This document shows positions 1-7,710 of a DNA stretch of 36,430 bases, piece after piece (position 1 is the first letter of the stretch; every line of letters starts with the position of its first letter). Position numbers and translations under genes: made by a program. Under the pieces are notes generated by a model. That model did not search any database. It saw only the letters and a program-made list of their open reading frames with translations, and had not been told where the DNA came from. The stretch comes from Rhodoferax sp. (GTDB lineage: Bacteria > Pseudomonadota > Gammaproteobacteria > Burkholderiales > Burkholderiaceae_C), in contig JAUXWC010000171.1 of NCBI GenBank assembly GCA_030685025.1, positions 1 through 36,430 on the forward strand, read 5' to 3'.

Positions 1-141
1 GTACAAGGGCAGGTCGCCGATCTTCACCTGCCGGAACGTGAAATCCGCCGGCGCCAGCTCGGCCAAGGCGTTGGCCAGGCGACGGTTGAACGAATCCTTG
101 CGCAAGCTGCCGACGATGACGGCGATGTGGTACTCGTCCAT
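1..141 (-). CDS. NADPH-dependent FMN reductase, 5' end only
   Basis: The gene runs off the left edge; only about 47 N-terminal residues are visible. They begin MDEYHIAVIVGSLRKDSFNR, in which VGSLRKxSxNR is the FMN phosphate-binding loop of the flavodoxin-like NADPH:FMN reductase family (ChrR/YieF/azoreductase type). Such enzymes are cytosolic dimers that reduce quinones, azo compounds or chromate with NAD(P)H. The ATG is preceded by GGGAG at a good distance. A promoter with the window-wide palindrome lies just upstream (170-211). The family is clear; the substrate cannot be told. Confidence 0.85.
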   Translation of the reverse strand, partial: MDEYHIAVIVGSLRKDSFNRRLANALAELAPADFTFRQVKIGDLPLY

Positions 142-169
142 TCGATGCTCCCGGGTCGTGAAAACCAGT

Positions 170-211
170 ACCTTACAAAGTTCCCGCGAGGTGGTCTGTG
201 CGCCAGTTAAC
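170..211 (-). promoter_or_regulatory. Class II-type promoter with palindromic box, for the FMN reductase
   Basis: Read on the minus strand: box GTTAA-CTGG-CGCAC (198-211; left half degenerate), -35 CAGACC (193-198), 17-bp spacer, -10 TAAGGT (170-175). The order and spacing match the other boxed promoters of the window. The predicted start is roughly 20 bp upstream of the ATG. Confidence 0.6.
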
Positions 212-250
212 GCAGTCGGCGCAAGACCGCCACGGTGATCCATCCGGTCC

Positions 251-557
251 GTCAAAAGCGAGCGCAGCGCGGCGATCCACCAGGCCCGTCATCGCGAGCG
301 CAGCGCGGCGATCCATGGTGGTGGGCCGGCCAAGGTGGATCGCCGCGCTACGCTCGCGATGACGGGAACGAGTTGGCGACCTGTTTGAGCAGAATCCAGG
401 CGGGCTTGTACGCGAAGTTCATGACATGGGCGTGCGGTGCACAGAGAGTCCGTCATTGCGAGCGCAGCGCAGCAATCCACGGCGGCATGCCGCTGAAAAA
501 ACGTCATTGCGAGGAGCGTATGCGACGCGGCAACGCGCTGCGCTCGCAATGACGGGT
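251..557. repeat. Cluster of GTCATTGCGAGCG-type dispersed repeats
   Basis: At least five copies of a unit of about 30 bp, consensus GTCATYGCGAGCGYAGCG then YGGCRATCCATGG, in both orientations. Forward copies start near 251, 286 and 450; an inverted copy lies at about 336-366; 501-553 is a self-complementary pair beginning GTCATTGCGAG and ending CTCGCAATGAC. Paired copies would fold into long hairpins. The open frames across this segment are by-products of the repeat. No gene is seen between 142 and 686. Confidence 0.8.
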
Positions 558-569
558 TCTGCTTGCCCC

Positions 570-611
570 ATGGTAGGAAGCCTCGGTCCGGTGGTCGGTG
601 CGCTGGCGCAC
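570..611 (-). promoter_or_regulatory. Boxed promoter pointing into the repeat cluster
   Basis: Minus-strand reading: perfect palindrome GTGCG-CCAG-CGCAC (598-611), -35 CCGACC (593-598), 17-bp spacer, -10 TACCAT (570-575). All elements match the common pattern, yet the next thing downstream is the repeat cluster 251-557 and then the reductase gene at 141, which has a similar promoter of its own. Confidence 0.5.
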
Positions 612-644
612 CAAGACCCCGCCTGTGCTGGGCGTAGATAGGGA

Positions 645-666
645 AAACCCCGCCAGGGCGGGGTTT
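645..666 (-). terminator. Rho-independent terminator of the ice-binding-like gene
   Basis: A perfect 10-bp stem AAACCCCGCC/GGCGGGGTTT around a 2-base centre. On the minus strand it ends in a T-run (644-647), 20 bp after the stop codon at 687. Confidence 0.8.
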
Positions 667-686
667 GTCATCGAGAAGCGGGGGGG

Positions 687-1553
687 TCAGTTGCGCCGGC
701 GACGGGCCAATGCGATGCCCGCAAGTCCAAGCCCAAACAGCGCCAGTGTGGCGGGCTCGGGCACGGCGTGACCACCCGACCCGATGTCGGCGCCCTGATC
801 AAAGCCGCCGCTTTTCTCGAACCCAATACAGCCCAAGGAGATGGTGTCGTGAATCAAGGTCACTTGGGCCGTTGCCGACAACAGGCGCCCGCAAGACAGC
901 GTCAGGTCGCCGTCGCTGCTGATGAGGTCGTGCGCCAGCACATTGCCCGCAAACGAATTGCCGTTGAGCGTCGCGGCGCTGCCCACGCTCCAATAGATTC
1001 CGACGCCCGAACCGTCACCGACATTCACCACCGAAACGCTGGAGGTGGAGTCGGTGATGAGCGTGCTGGGAAACAGGAAGTACCACTGCGCGGTGTTGCT
1101 GCCGCCGCCGTCGAGAATCAGCGCTCCCGACAGATTGGTTGGGCCAGCGGGAACCGTATAGATGCCGGGCAAGATCGTTCCGGTGAGGTCCGCACCAATT
1201 GTGAGACCAGGCCCTATGCCATTGACAGCGAGGATCGCGGCGTCAAGGTCAAGCTGTGCCTGCTGGGCAATGCCGGTGTTGGGTTGCAACGATCCGGAGG
1301 TAAAGACGTACCCTCCGCCGACCGAAGCATTGGGGGCCGAACCCAGATTCCCGCCAATGGTACTGGTGGGGACATTGGTCACCCCTGCGGCGCCCAGCAC
1401 CGCAAAGCTCGCCAGATCCGACCCCAGCAGTGGGCCCGCCAATGCGGGGGCAGCACCGCATAGGGCCACCATCGCGGCCGATGCCAGAGCGGATCGAAGT
1501 TTGAGTGGGAAGACGCCAAGGGCGCTTCGGTTACGCGTGGGGGAAGTTTTCAT
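687..1553 (-). CDS. Ice-binding-like (DUF3494) protein with PEP-CTERM anchor
   Basis: The 288-residue product has a signal peptide ending near APALA, then a DUF3494 beta-helix domain that starts GPLLGSDLASFAVLGAAGVTN and contains GNVLAHDLISS, and finally a PEP-CTERM tail (VPEPATLALFGLGLAGIA followed by four arginines). DUF3494 proteins include antifreeze proteins and adhesins. The PEP-CTERM tail is recognised by exosortase/EpsH, so the protein is probably exported and tied to exopolysaccharide. The start at 1553 was chosen over one 29 codons upstream because AGGAG stands 7 bases before it and the signal peptide begins there. A strong terminator follows at 645-666. Confidence 0.85.
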   Translation of the reverse strand: MKTSPTRNRSALGVFPLKLRSALASAAMVALCGAAPALAGPLLGSDLASFAVLGAAGVTNVPTSTIGGNLGSAPNASVGGGYVFTSGSLQPNTGIAQQAQLDLDAAILAVNGIGPGLTIGADLTGTILPGIYTVPAGPTNLSGALILDGGGSNTAQWYFLFPSTLITDSTSSVSVVNVGDGSGVGIYWSVGSAATLNGNSFAGNVLAHDLISSDGDLTLSCGRLLSATAQVTLIHDTISLGCIGFEKSGGFDQGADIGSGGHAVPEPATLALFGLGLAGIALARRRRN

Positions 1554-1730
1554 GCCAGACTCCTGGGGGAACGGTAAAGGACTTGGCTCGACAAACCCTT
1601 GTCGCCCTGCAGCGTTGGATGCATGCAATTTCCGCGCCAAAGCACTAATCGCTTACCGATCATGTAGTTATGCGCGCGACCAGAAAAATGGGCACTCTGA
1701 GTGTAAAGTTTCCCGACTTCTGAACGCGTG

Positions 1731-1763
1731 TCAGCGAGTCTTGTGGAGACTTCCGGAATGCAT
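1731..1763 (-). pseudogene. 5' fragment of a relative of the 5470-5886 gene
   Basis: Minus-strand reading gives MHSGSLHKTR then a stop. It follows the sequence GACGAGGTG-TGTCATG that also precedes the intact gene at 5886 (MNLGSRHQTIQ). Similarity covers the ribosome-binding site and about nine codons. The layout (gene start, repeats, ketosynthase end) is the same as at 5867-6345, so this is read as the truncated left end of a duplicated segment. Confidence 0.5.
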
Positions 1764-1778
1764 GACAGCACCTCGTCG

Positions 1779-1960
1779 TAGCGAGCGCAGCGCGGCCATA
1801 CCTCGTCATCGCGAGCGTAGCGCGGCGATCCACGTTGACCGGCGCACCACCATGGATTGCCGCGCTACGCTCGCAATGACGGGTCAGATGGATTGCCGCG
1901 CTACGCTCGCAATGACGGGCCAGGTGCATGGCCACGCTACGCTCGCGATGACGGGCTCTG
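1779..1960. repeat. Cluster of GTCATTGCGAGCG-type repeats
   Basis: Five units: two forward (about 1779-1803 and 1805-1840) and three inverted (about 1852-1900, 1890-1920 and 1925-1960), the inverted ones ending CGCTACGCTCGCRATGACGGG. Forward and inverted members face each other across a short centre. Same family as at 251, 5891 and 11424. Confidence 0.8.
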
Positions 1961-2018
1961 TTGGCGGTCTTGGGCGGGATCGGCGTTCCCCTGGGTCGCT
2001 GGCCGGCCTGCGCAACGC

Positions 2019-2186
2019 TCAACACGGCGCGGCCCCTAAAACCAACGTGACGTTGGTGCCGCCGAATGCAAACGAGTTCGACAACATGGCGCGCACCGCC
2101 ACGCCGTCGCGTGCCAGGTTGGGCACATAGTCCAGGTCGCAGGCCGGGTCGGGCTTGTTCAGGTGCATGGTCGGCAGGACGACCTG
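2019..2186 (-). pseudogene. 3' remnant of a second beta-ketoacyl-ACP synthase
   Basis: Minus-strand translation runs LPTMHLNKPDPACDLDYVPN, then LARDGVAVRAMLSNSFAFGG, then TNVTLVLGAAPC and TGA. It is closely similar to the last ~55 codons of the intact synthase at 6188-7423 (LPTMHLHTPDPACDLDYVPN ... GTNVVLVLGAAPC). Catalytic Cys and His regions are absent. Similarity fades near 2186, about 20 bp before the stop codon of the GGDEF-EAL gene, so the fragment abuts that gene in the same orientation. Confidence 0.85.
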
Positions 2187-2203
2187 GGCATCGGGGTCAA
2201 GGC

Positions 2204-3982
2204 TCAGGCCGTCAATGCTGGAGCCGGGCTTGGCACACCGGTTTCGAGAAGACTGGCCAGGGTCGCGGCTGTCACCGGACGGCCAAAGTAGTAGCCCTGG
2301 GCCTCGTCACAATTCCGGTCCCTTAGAAAGGCAAGCTGCTCAGGTGTTTCCACGCCTTCCGCAATGATGCGTTGGCGCAGGCTCTGACCCATCGTGATCA
2401 CGGCGCTGACAATGGTTGCGTAGTCTGCATTGGTGCTGACCTGCTGGACAAACGACTGGTCGATCTTCAGGGCATTGATCGGGAAACGACTGAGGTAACT
2501 CAGGCTGGAGTAACCGGTTCCGAAGTCATCGATCGACAGCCTGACGCCCAGGTCGGCGATGGCTTGCAGCAGGTTGCCGGAAGACTCGGCATCGCGCATC
2601 AGGACACTTTCGGTCAGTTCCAGTTCCAGGTAACTCGGCTCCATATTCGTTTGCTCAAGCGTGGCGCGCACATTGTCCAGGAAGCCCTTGTCGCTGAACT
2701 CGAGTGCCGATGTGTTGATCGCGACGGTGATCGGCGGCAAACCAGCATGCAGCCAGGCTCGAGCTTGCTGACAGGCCTCGCGCAGCACCCAACGGCCCAT
2801 GGGCAGGATCAGGCCACAGTCTTCCGCGATGGCGACAAAGTGCGACGGGAGCAGCAGCCCCAGCTCCGGATGCTGCCAGCGGATCAGCGCCTCAACGCCG
2901 ACAATTCTGCCGCTGAGCAGGTTGACTTTGGGCTGGTAGTGCAACACAAACTCCTGCCTTTCCAGGGCGCGGCGCAAACCGACCTCGAAGGCCTGGCGTT
3001 GGACCGCCCGCGCGGTCATGTCGGGCTCGAAGAACTTGTAGGTATTGCGTCCATTCTCCTTGGCGTGGTACATCGCGGTGTCGGCACGCTTGATCAGGGT
3101 TTGCGCATCGTGGCCATCGTCGGGATAGATGCTGATGCCGATGCTCACGCCGATGTGCAGATCGTGCCCGTCGACGTGGTGCGCCAGGGCGAGTGCCGCG
3201 AGCAGTTTTTGCGCGGAAAGCGCTGCGTCTTGCGCCTGTTCAATCACCGGCAGCAGCAACAGGAATTCATCACCGCCTTGCCGAGAGACGGTGTCTGAGT
3301 GACGCACAGCGTGCACCAGGCGTTGCGCTACCGATTGCAGCAGTTGGTCGCCAACAGCGTGACCCAGGGCGTCGTTGATGTGTTTAAAACGATCCAGGTC
3401 CAGAAACATGACCGCCAGTTGTCTGCCTTGCCGCCGTGCCGCCTCAATCGCTTGACCAAGCCGGTCCTGCAGCAGCATGCGATTGGGCAAGTCCGTCAAG
3501 ACATCGTGGTGGGCCAGGTGATCGAGTCTGGCTTTGGCTGACTGCACCTGTTCAGTCAGTTTGTGGGCTTCAATGCTGGCGATCACCAGGTGTGCGTTGG
3601 CCTGCTGCAGCATCACCATGCGATCGGTCGAGCTGGCCTGCAGGGCCTCTTCTGCGGTGCGAATGTCGACTTCACGCGTGGTGGCCGCCTCTTCGCGCAT
3701 AGTGGATTCACCCTCCCGGGCATGGGTCGATGTTTCGCGCACCAACACCGCATCCTCCCGAGAGTCGGAAGCGCTTTCACGGGTGGTCGCGGTGTCCTCA
3801 CGCTCGGTGACCAGTTTTTCGCGGCTTAGGATGGCCGCCTCGTGGTCAGTCACCGATTGTTCCCGCCGACCCATACTCTCAAGCTCAAGTTTCGATATCA
3901 GTCGGTCCGGGTTCTGGTCCGACGCGCTTGGTGCACCTGGCCGGTCGGGCTTCAGGATGCGAGCGTCACGGTTGTTGCTCAT
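2204..3982 (-). CDS. GGDEF-EAL c-di-GMP enzyme with heptad N-terminus
   Basis: 592 residues, no signal peptide or clear membrane segment, so cytosolic. Residues 54-104 contain eight successive 7-residue units each marked by Arg-Glu, a likely long coiled coil in place of a sensor domain. A GGDEF domain follows (RQGGDEF, 236-240, intact), then an EAL domain (GVEALIRW near 363-369; DDFGTGYSSLSYL). Both signature motifs are intact, so cyclase and phosphodiesterase activity are each possible. The start overlaps the end of the KaiC-like gene by 17 bases, suggesting translational coupling and a shared function. Confidence 0.92.
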   Translation of the reverse strand: MSNNRDARILKPDRPGAPSASDQNPDRLISKLELESMGRREQSVTDHEAAILSREKLVTEREDTATTRESASDSREDAVLVRETSTHAREGESTMREEAATTREVDIRTAEEALQASSTDRMVMLQQANAHLVIASIEAHKLTEQVQSAKARLDHLAHHDVLTDLPNRMLLQDRLGQAIEAARRQGRQLAVMFLDLDRFKHINDALGHAVGDQLLQSVAQRLVHAVRHSDTVSRQGGDEFLLLLPVIEQAQDAALSAQKLLAALALAHHVDGHDLHIGVSIGISIYPDDGHDAQTLIKRADTAMYHAKENGRNTYKFFEPDMTARAVQRQAFEVGLRRALERQEFVLHYQPKVNLLSGRIVGVEALIRWQHPELGLLLPSHFVAIAEDCGLILPMGRWVLREACQQARAWLHAGLPPITVAINTSALEFSDKGFLDNVRATLEQTNMEPSYLELELTESVLMRDAESSGNLLQAIADLGVRLSIDDFGTGYSSLSYLSRFPINALKIDQSFVQQVSTNADYATIVSAVITMGQSLRQRIIAEGVETPEQLAFLRDRNCDEAQGYYFGRPVTAATLASLLETGVPSPAPALTA

Positions 3983-5477
3983 TGTGCTGCCTTTCCGTTT
4001 TCACATCGGTCTGCGAATCGACTTTGGTCGGGCTGCCCGTGGTGACCCCCGTGTAGCCGGTCAGGGGCTCGCCAAGGGTGATGCCTGAGTCTGAAATGTC
4101 AAATAGCCGAATGAGCTTGCTGTGCGCACTGCCGCGCACTTTGACCACCGACAGGGCGCGCTTGAATTGACCATCGAGTTCGACATAACGCTGCACCACA
4201 ATCGCATCGGCCAGAAAGGCACTGCCGAAAGGGCTGAAGCGCAAATCGGTGTAGCGGTCTTCCAGTTCGGAGGTCATCAGTATGGTGACACCCATGCTCG
4301 TCAGCTCGGCAATCATCCGGTACAGCGAACTGCGGAAGTCCTCGCTGAATTCAGGTGCGATGGCCAGCGCAAAGCCAGACAACGAATCAATGACAACACG
4401 TTTGGCCTGCAATCGATTGATCATGACGATCAGGTCGCTCAGGGTTTCATCAATCGACAAGTCGAGGGAGCGGGTATCAATCACGCCAACTTGTCCGGCC
4501 TGGACCATCGTCTGGAGTTTGACGTTGCCCAGCAGTTGGCTCGGGCTCTTTTCGAATGCCGCCATCACACCGGGTTCGCCCCGGCGTGCGCCTTCGGCAA
4601 GAAACTCCGTCGCGAGGATGGTTTTCCCCGAGCCGGATGGACCGACCACCAGCAAGGAGTAACCAATTGGCAGGCCGCCGCCCAACATGTCGTCGAGGCT
4701 AGGTATCCCCATTGACAGGCGTGTCGGGCCAGGCGCCGCGCGGGTCGATGATCCTGGCCCGACGCTCTGCTTGACGATCGCACGCGGAAAGATCCGAATG
4801 CCCTCATCACTCAAACGAAATGTGTGCAAACCGGGTGCCTGGGCCTGACCACGCATTTTGACGACCTGAATCTTGCGCACCATTGAATTGCGCTGCATGT
4901 TTTGTGACAGCCACAGAATGCCATCGGCGGTCGCGAAAACCGGGCTTGACTCCGACTCCGGCAGCAAATACTCGCCGATCAAAAAACTGGTGGCCTTCCA
5001 GCTCGTCATTTGCACACCCAGACCATGCACGAAGCGCTGCAGTTCGGCTGTGCCCTGGCTGTTTTGTCCGGCTGACTGCACGACGGATCGAAACGAGTCA
5101 ACGAAGACCAGGCCGGGCGCATAGTCCCTTACTTCGTTGGAAATACGCGCCATGACGCGCTCGAAGCTGCCATCCAGCAGGTCCTCGGAGAGGTTCACGA
5201 AGCGAATCGACTGATTGACCTGTCCGACCTGAAAAAACGAAAACTGCTGTTGATACCGAAGCATTTTCAGGGCGGGTTCACCCAGCACCGTGAAATACAG
5301 CGCCCGACTGGTCGGGCTTGCCAGCGAGAACATGATCTGGTGCGCCAGCGTTGTTTTACCGCTGCCCGGTGTGCCGGCAATCAGATTGAAGGAGAATTCC
5401 GGCAGACCCCCTCCCAGCAAGTTGTCCAGACCGGGGACGCCAGTTTTCAGGCGACGTATGCTTACCTTGTTAGTCAT
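3966..5477 (-). CDS. Double-domain KaiC-like RecA-family ATPase
   Basis: 503 residues with two tandem RecA/KaiC domains. Walker A motifs are GTPGSGKT (35-42) and GPSGSGKT (279-286), and each domain opens with the typical GVPGLDNLLGGGLP / GIPSLDDMLGGGLP. Proteobacterial KaiC-like proteins lacking KaiA/KaiB are linked to signalling and stress rather than a proven clock. The second domain keeps the end region (AIVVQRYVELDGQFKRAL) but the stretch matching the KaiC phosphosites reads FSPFGSAF rather than the S-T pair, so classical phosphorylation is doubtful. It overlaps the upstream gene by 8 bases and the GGDEF-EAL gene by 17. Confidence 0.9.
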   Translation of the reverse strand: MTNKVSIRRLKTGVPGLDNLLGGGLPEFSFNLIAGTPGSGKTTLAHQIMFSLASPTSRALYFTVLGEPALKMLRYQQQFSFFQVGQVNQSIRFVNLSEDLLDGSFERVMARISNEVRDYAPGLVFVDSFRSVVQSAGQNSQGTAELQRFVHGLGVQMTSWKATSFLIGEYLLPESESSPVFATADGILWLSQNMQRNSMVRKIQVVKMRGQAQAPGLHTFRLSDEGIRIFPRAIVKQSVGPGSSTRAAPGPTRLSMGIPSLDDMLGGGLPIGYSLLVVGPSGSGKTILATEFLAEGARRGEPGVMAAFEKSPSQLLGNVKLQTMVQAGQVGVIDTRSLDLSIDETLSDLIVMINRLQAKRVVIDSLSGFALAIAPEFSEDFRSSLYRMIAELTSMGVTILMTSELEDRYTDLRFSPFGSAFLADAIVVQRYVELDGQFKRALSVVKVRGSAHSKLIRLFDISDSGITLGEPLTGYTGVTTGSPTKVDSQTDVKTERQHNEQQP

Positions 5478-5886
5478 GTACGGATCCCTTGTTAGCCCTG
5501 CCGTGCGCGTCAGGGCCCCACGCCGCCTCCAAAATTTGTGCGGTCAATGGTTCGCCAATCAGTGAGGCCATTAAGTCGGTGAGCGTCGTTAACAGCAAAG
5601 CGTTTGCGTCGCTCGCAATGGCTGGGCTTTGCTTCGCCAGGCTTGCTTGGAGGCTTTCAAATCGTTGCTCGGTTTGAGTCAAGCGCGCACCCTCCGCAAG
5701 CCAGGGGAACCTTGCCTGCGCCAGGAACAAACTCCTGGCGTACAGCGACTCGAATCCAGCTTCGCCGACGACCGATGTGAGTTGGGTCGCAACCTGCTCC
5801 CACAAGCTGATCGCCGACTCCGCAGTGGCACCTGTTGGCGACGCCGTGAGACCTTGGATCGTCTGGTGGCGACTCCCAAGATTCAT
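5470..5886 (-). CDS. Conserved-looking protein heading the KaiC-like operon
   Basis: 138 residues, unrecognised. It is mainly helical, with ISLWEQVATQLTSVVGEAGF and SLYARSLFLAQARFPWL, and no signal peptide or membrane segment. It may be a partner or adaptor of the KaiC-like ATPase, since its end overlaps that gene's start (5470-5477). The ribosome-binding site (GAGG, 7 bases before the ATG) and first codons lie at the edge of the repeat cluster 5891-6160. Truncated relatives of this gene start sit beside repeat clusters at 1731-1763 and 11374-11421. No boxed promoter is seen. Confidence 0.75.
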   Translation of the reverse strand: MNLGSRHQTIQGLTASPTGATAESAISLWEQVATQLTSVVGEAGFESLYARSLFLAQARFPWLAEGARLTQTEQRFESLQASLAKQSPAIASDANALLLTTLTDLMASLIGEPLTAQILEAAWGPDAHGRANKGSVHD

Positions 5887-5890
5887 GACA

Positions 5891-6160
5891 ACACCTCGTC
5901 CTTGCGAGCGCTGTCCGACCGCACCTCGTCCTTGCGAGCGTAGCGCGGCAATCTACCGTGGCCTGCCGCAAACATGGATTGCTTCACTGCGTTCGCAATG
6001 ACGGTGGGTTCATGGAAAGCGTAGACCGGCCATACCTTGTCATTGCGAGCGTCGCGCTGCGCGGCAGTCCAATTCCTCGTCATCGCGAGCGTAGCGTGGC
6101 GATCCATGTTGGCGTGTCGCGATGATGGATTGCCGCGCTGCGCTCGCAATGACGGGACCA
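5891..6160. repeat. Cluster of GTCATTGCGAGCG-type repeats
   Basis: Several diverged units: CTCGTCCTTGCGAGCG twice (about 5893-5940), an inverted copy near 5970-6005 (GGATTGCTTCACTGCGTTCGC), forward copies at about 6037-6110 and an inverted copy at about 6125-6157. The cluster fills the gap between the ketosynthase stop codon and the 138-aa gene. Confidence 0.75.
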
Positions 6161-6187
6161 GACGGGGAGCTGCCGCAGGCGCAATAC

Positions 6188-7423
6188 TCAACATGGCGCT
6201 GCCCCTAAAACCAACACCACATTGGTGCCGCCAAAGGCGAATGAGTTGCTCAGCATGGTGCGCGCTGGCACGCCGTCGCGTGCCATGTTGGGCACATAGT
6301 CCAGGTCGCAGGCCGGGTCGGGCGTATGCAGGTGCATGGTTGGCAAGGCCACGGCGTGCTGCATCGACAACAGCGACAACACACATTCGAGCGCGCCCGC
6401 GGCGCCTAACAAGTGGCCGTGCATGGCCTTGGTGGCGCTGATCGGGATGTGTGGTGCACGGGCGCCAAACACGGCCTTGATGGCAGCGGTCTCGACACCA
6501 TCGTTGGCCGGGGTGCCGGTGCCGTGGGCGTTGATGGCCTCCACCGCCGCGGCATCGAGTCCGGCCGATTGCAGCGCCGCGCGCATGGCCGCGGCCTGTC
6601 CTTCGATGGAGGGGCGGGTGATGTGGCCGGCGTCCGTGGTCAAGCCATAACCGAGTATTTCGCCGCGCACCGTTGCGCCGCGGGCCTGGGCGGCGTCCCA
6701 AGGCTCCAGCACCAGCATGGCCGCGCCCTCACCCAGCACCATGCCGCTGCGGTTTTTGGAGAACGGTTTGCAGGAGGCCGATGGCGCATCGGCGTCGATG
6801 CTGGCCAGCGTGTGTAACGCCTCCCATGCCTTCATGGACCCAAACGACAGGGGCGCTTCGGCACCGCCGGCCAGCGCCAGGTCCAGCTCACCCCGCGCCA
6901 CACGCGACCAGGCCTCGCCGATAGCCACGGCCGATGACGAACAGGCGGTGCTGTAGGTGAGGTTGGGCCCGCTGAATTGGTGTTCGATGCCAATCCAGGC
7001 GGCCGCTGCGTTGTACATACCCAGCAGCACGCTGTAGGGCCGGATGCGGTCCGAACCCTGCGCATACAGCGCCTGGTAGCCCTCGTCGTTGCTGATTGAG
7101 CCGCCCATGCCGGTGCCGACAAACACCCCGGCGCGGCTGCGGTCGATCACGTGCGCGTCCTGGCATGCTTCGCGCATCGCCTGGTTGGCCGCCACCAGCG
7201 CAAACTGGGCAAACCGGTCGAGCATACGCAGCTTTGGGGTGTCGAAATGTGCTGCACCGTCAAAGGCCACCGTGGCGGCCAACGGGGTCACTAGCCGGGG
7301 CGCAAACGGCGCCTGCAAGCGCCCTACCGCGCTGTGCCCGGCGTAGGCCTTGGCCCACAGCTCGGGCACACTGTTGCCCAGCGGTGAGACCAGGCCGATA
7401 CCGGTGACAGCGACCCGTTTCAT
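6188..7423 (-). CDS. FabF-like beta-ketoacyl-ACP synthase
   Basis: 411 residues, about full length for KAS I/II. The catalytic triad is visible: Cys161 in YSTACSSSAVAIGEA, His300 in NAHGTGTPAND, and His335 in KAMHGHLLGAAGALE. The enzyme condenses an acyl chain with malonyl-ACP. As last gene of the type III polyketide operon, and overlapping the ACP gene by four bases (ATGA), it probably works with that dedicated ACP to make or extend the acyl starter rather than in housekeeping fatty-acid synthesis. A diverged copy of its 3' end lies at 2019-2186. Confidence 0.9.
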   Translation of the reverse strand: MKRVAVTGIGLVSPLGNSVPELWAKAYAGHSAVGRLQAPFAPRLVTPLAATVAFDGAAHFDTPKLRMLDRFAQFALVAANQAMREACQDAHVIDRSRAGVFVGTGMGGSISNDEGYQALYAQGSDRIRPYSVLLGMYNAAAAWIGIEHQFSGPNLTYSTACSSSAVAIGEAWSRVARGELDLALAGGAEAPLSFGSMKAWEALHTLASIDADAPSASCKPFSKNRSGMVLGEGAAMLVLEPWDAAQARGATVRGEILGYGLTTDAGHITRPSIEGQAAAMRAALQSAGLDAAAVEAINAHGTGTPANDGVETAAIKAVFGARAPHIPISATKAMHGHLLGAAGALECVLSLLSMQHAVALPTMHLHTPDPACDLDYVPNMARDGVPARTMLSNSFAFGGTNVVLVLGAAPC

Positions 7424-7710
7424 GCGGTGTGCAGCAGGGGTGCCACCGAGGTGGTGGGGCTTGCGGCTTCGCAGTTTTGAGCGCCGATCAGCTGGTCAAT
7501 AAATTGAACCACGTCGCCCAAGGTGAGCAAGTCGACCGGCTGGGCTGGCAGGGTGATGTGGAACGCGTCCTCGATGTTGAACAACATATCCGCCAAGCCA
7601 AGGGAGTCTATCCCCAGCGCTTCGAGTGGGGCATCGAGCGTCAGCAGTTCCGGTTCGAAGTGGTAGGTCTGGATCAGGACGGCGCTCAGGCGTTCAAAGG
7701 TGGTATTCAT
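7420..7710 (-). CDS. Dedicated acyl carrier protein
   Basis: 96 residues with the phosphopantetheine attachment motif GIDSLGLADM (Ser36) followed by the acidic helix typical of ACPs (FNIEDAFHITL). It is slightly longer than housekeeping AcpP owing to a C-terminal tail. It overlaps the FAD enzyme gene by 17 bases upstream and the ketosynthase by 4 downstream, so its synthesis is probably coupled to both. It likely carries the acyl starter for the type III synthase. Confidence 0.88.
   Translation of the reverse strand: MNTTFERLSAVLIQTYHFEPELLTLDAPLEALGIDSLGLADMLFNIEDAFHITLPAQPVDLLTLGDVVQFIDQLIGAQNCEAASPTTSVAPLLHTA

Noticed and set aside
251-557. CRISPR-like look of the repeat clusters
   Set aside because: Units occur in both orientations, spacings are irregular, spacers are not of constant length and no cas genes are present.
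235-641. Open frames across the left repeat cluster on both strands
   Set aside because: They encode the repeat itself in different frames (CERSAAIH, RYARNDG, ATLAMTG patterns) and have no ribosome-binding site.
768-1463. 231-codon frame on the plus strand opposite the ice-binding-like gene
   Set aside because: It is antisense to a clear signal-peptide/DUF3494/PEP-CTERM gene and shows no domain of its own.
1162-2130. 322-codon plus-strand frame
   Set aside because: It runs antisense through the ice-binding-like gene, then through repeats and the ketosynthase remnant.
5883-6701. 272-codon minus-strand frame
   Set aside because: It is an out-of-frame reading of the ketosynthase gene plus the repeat cluster.
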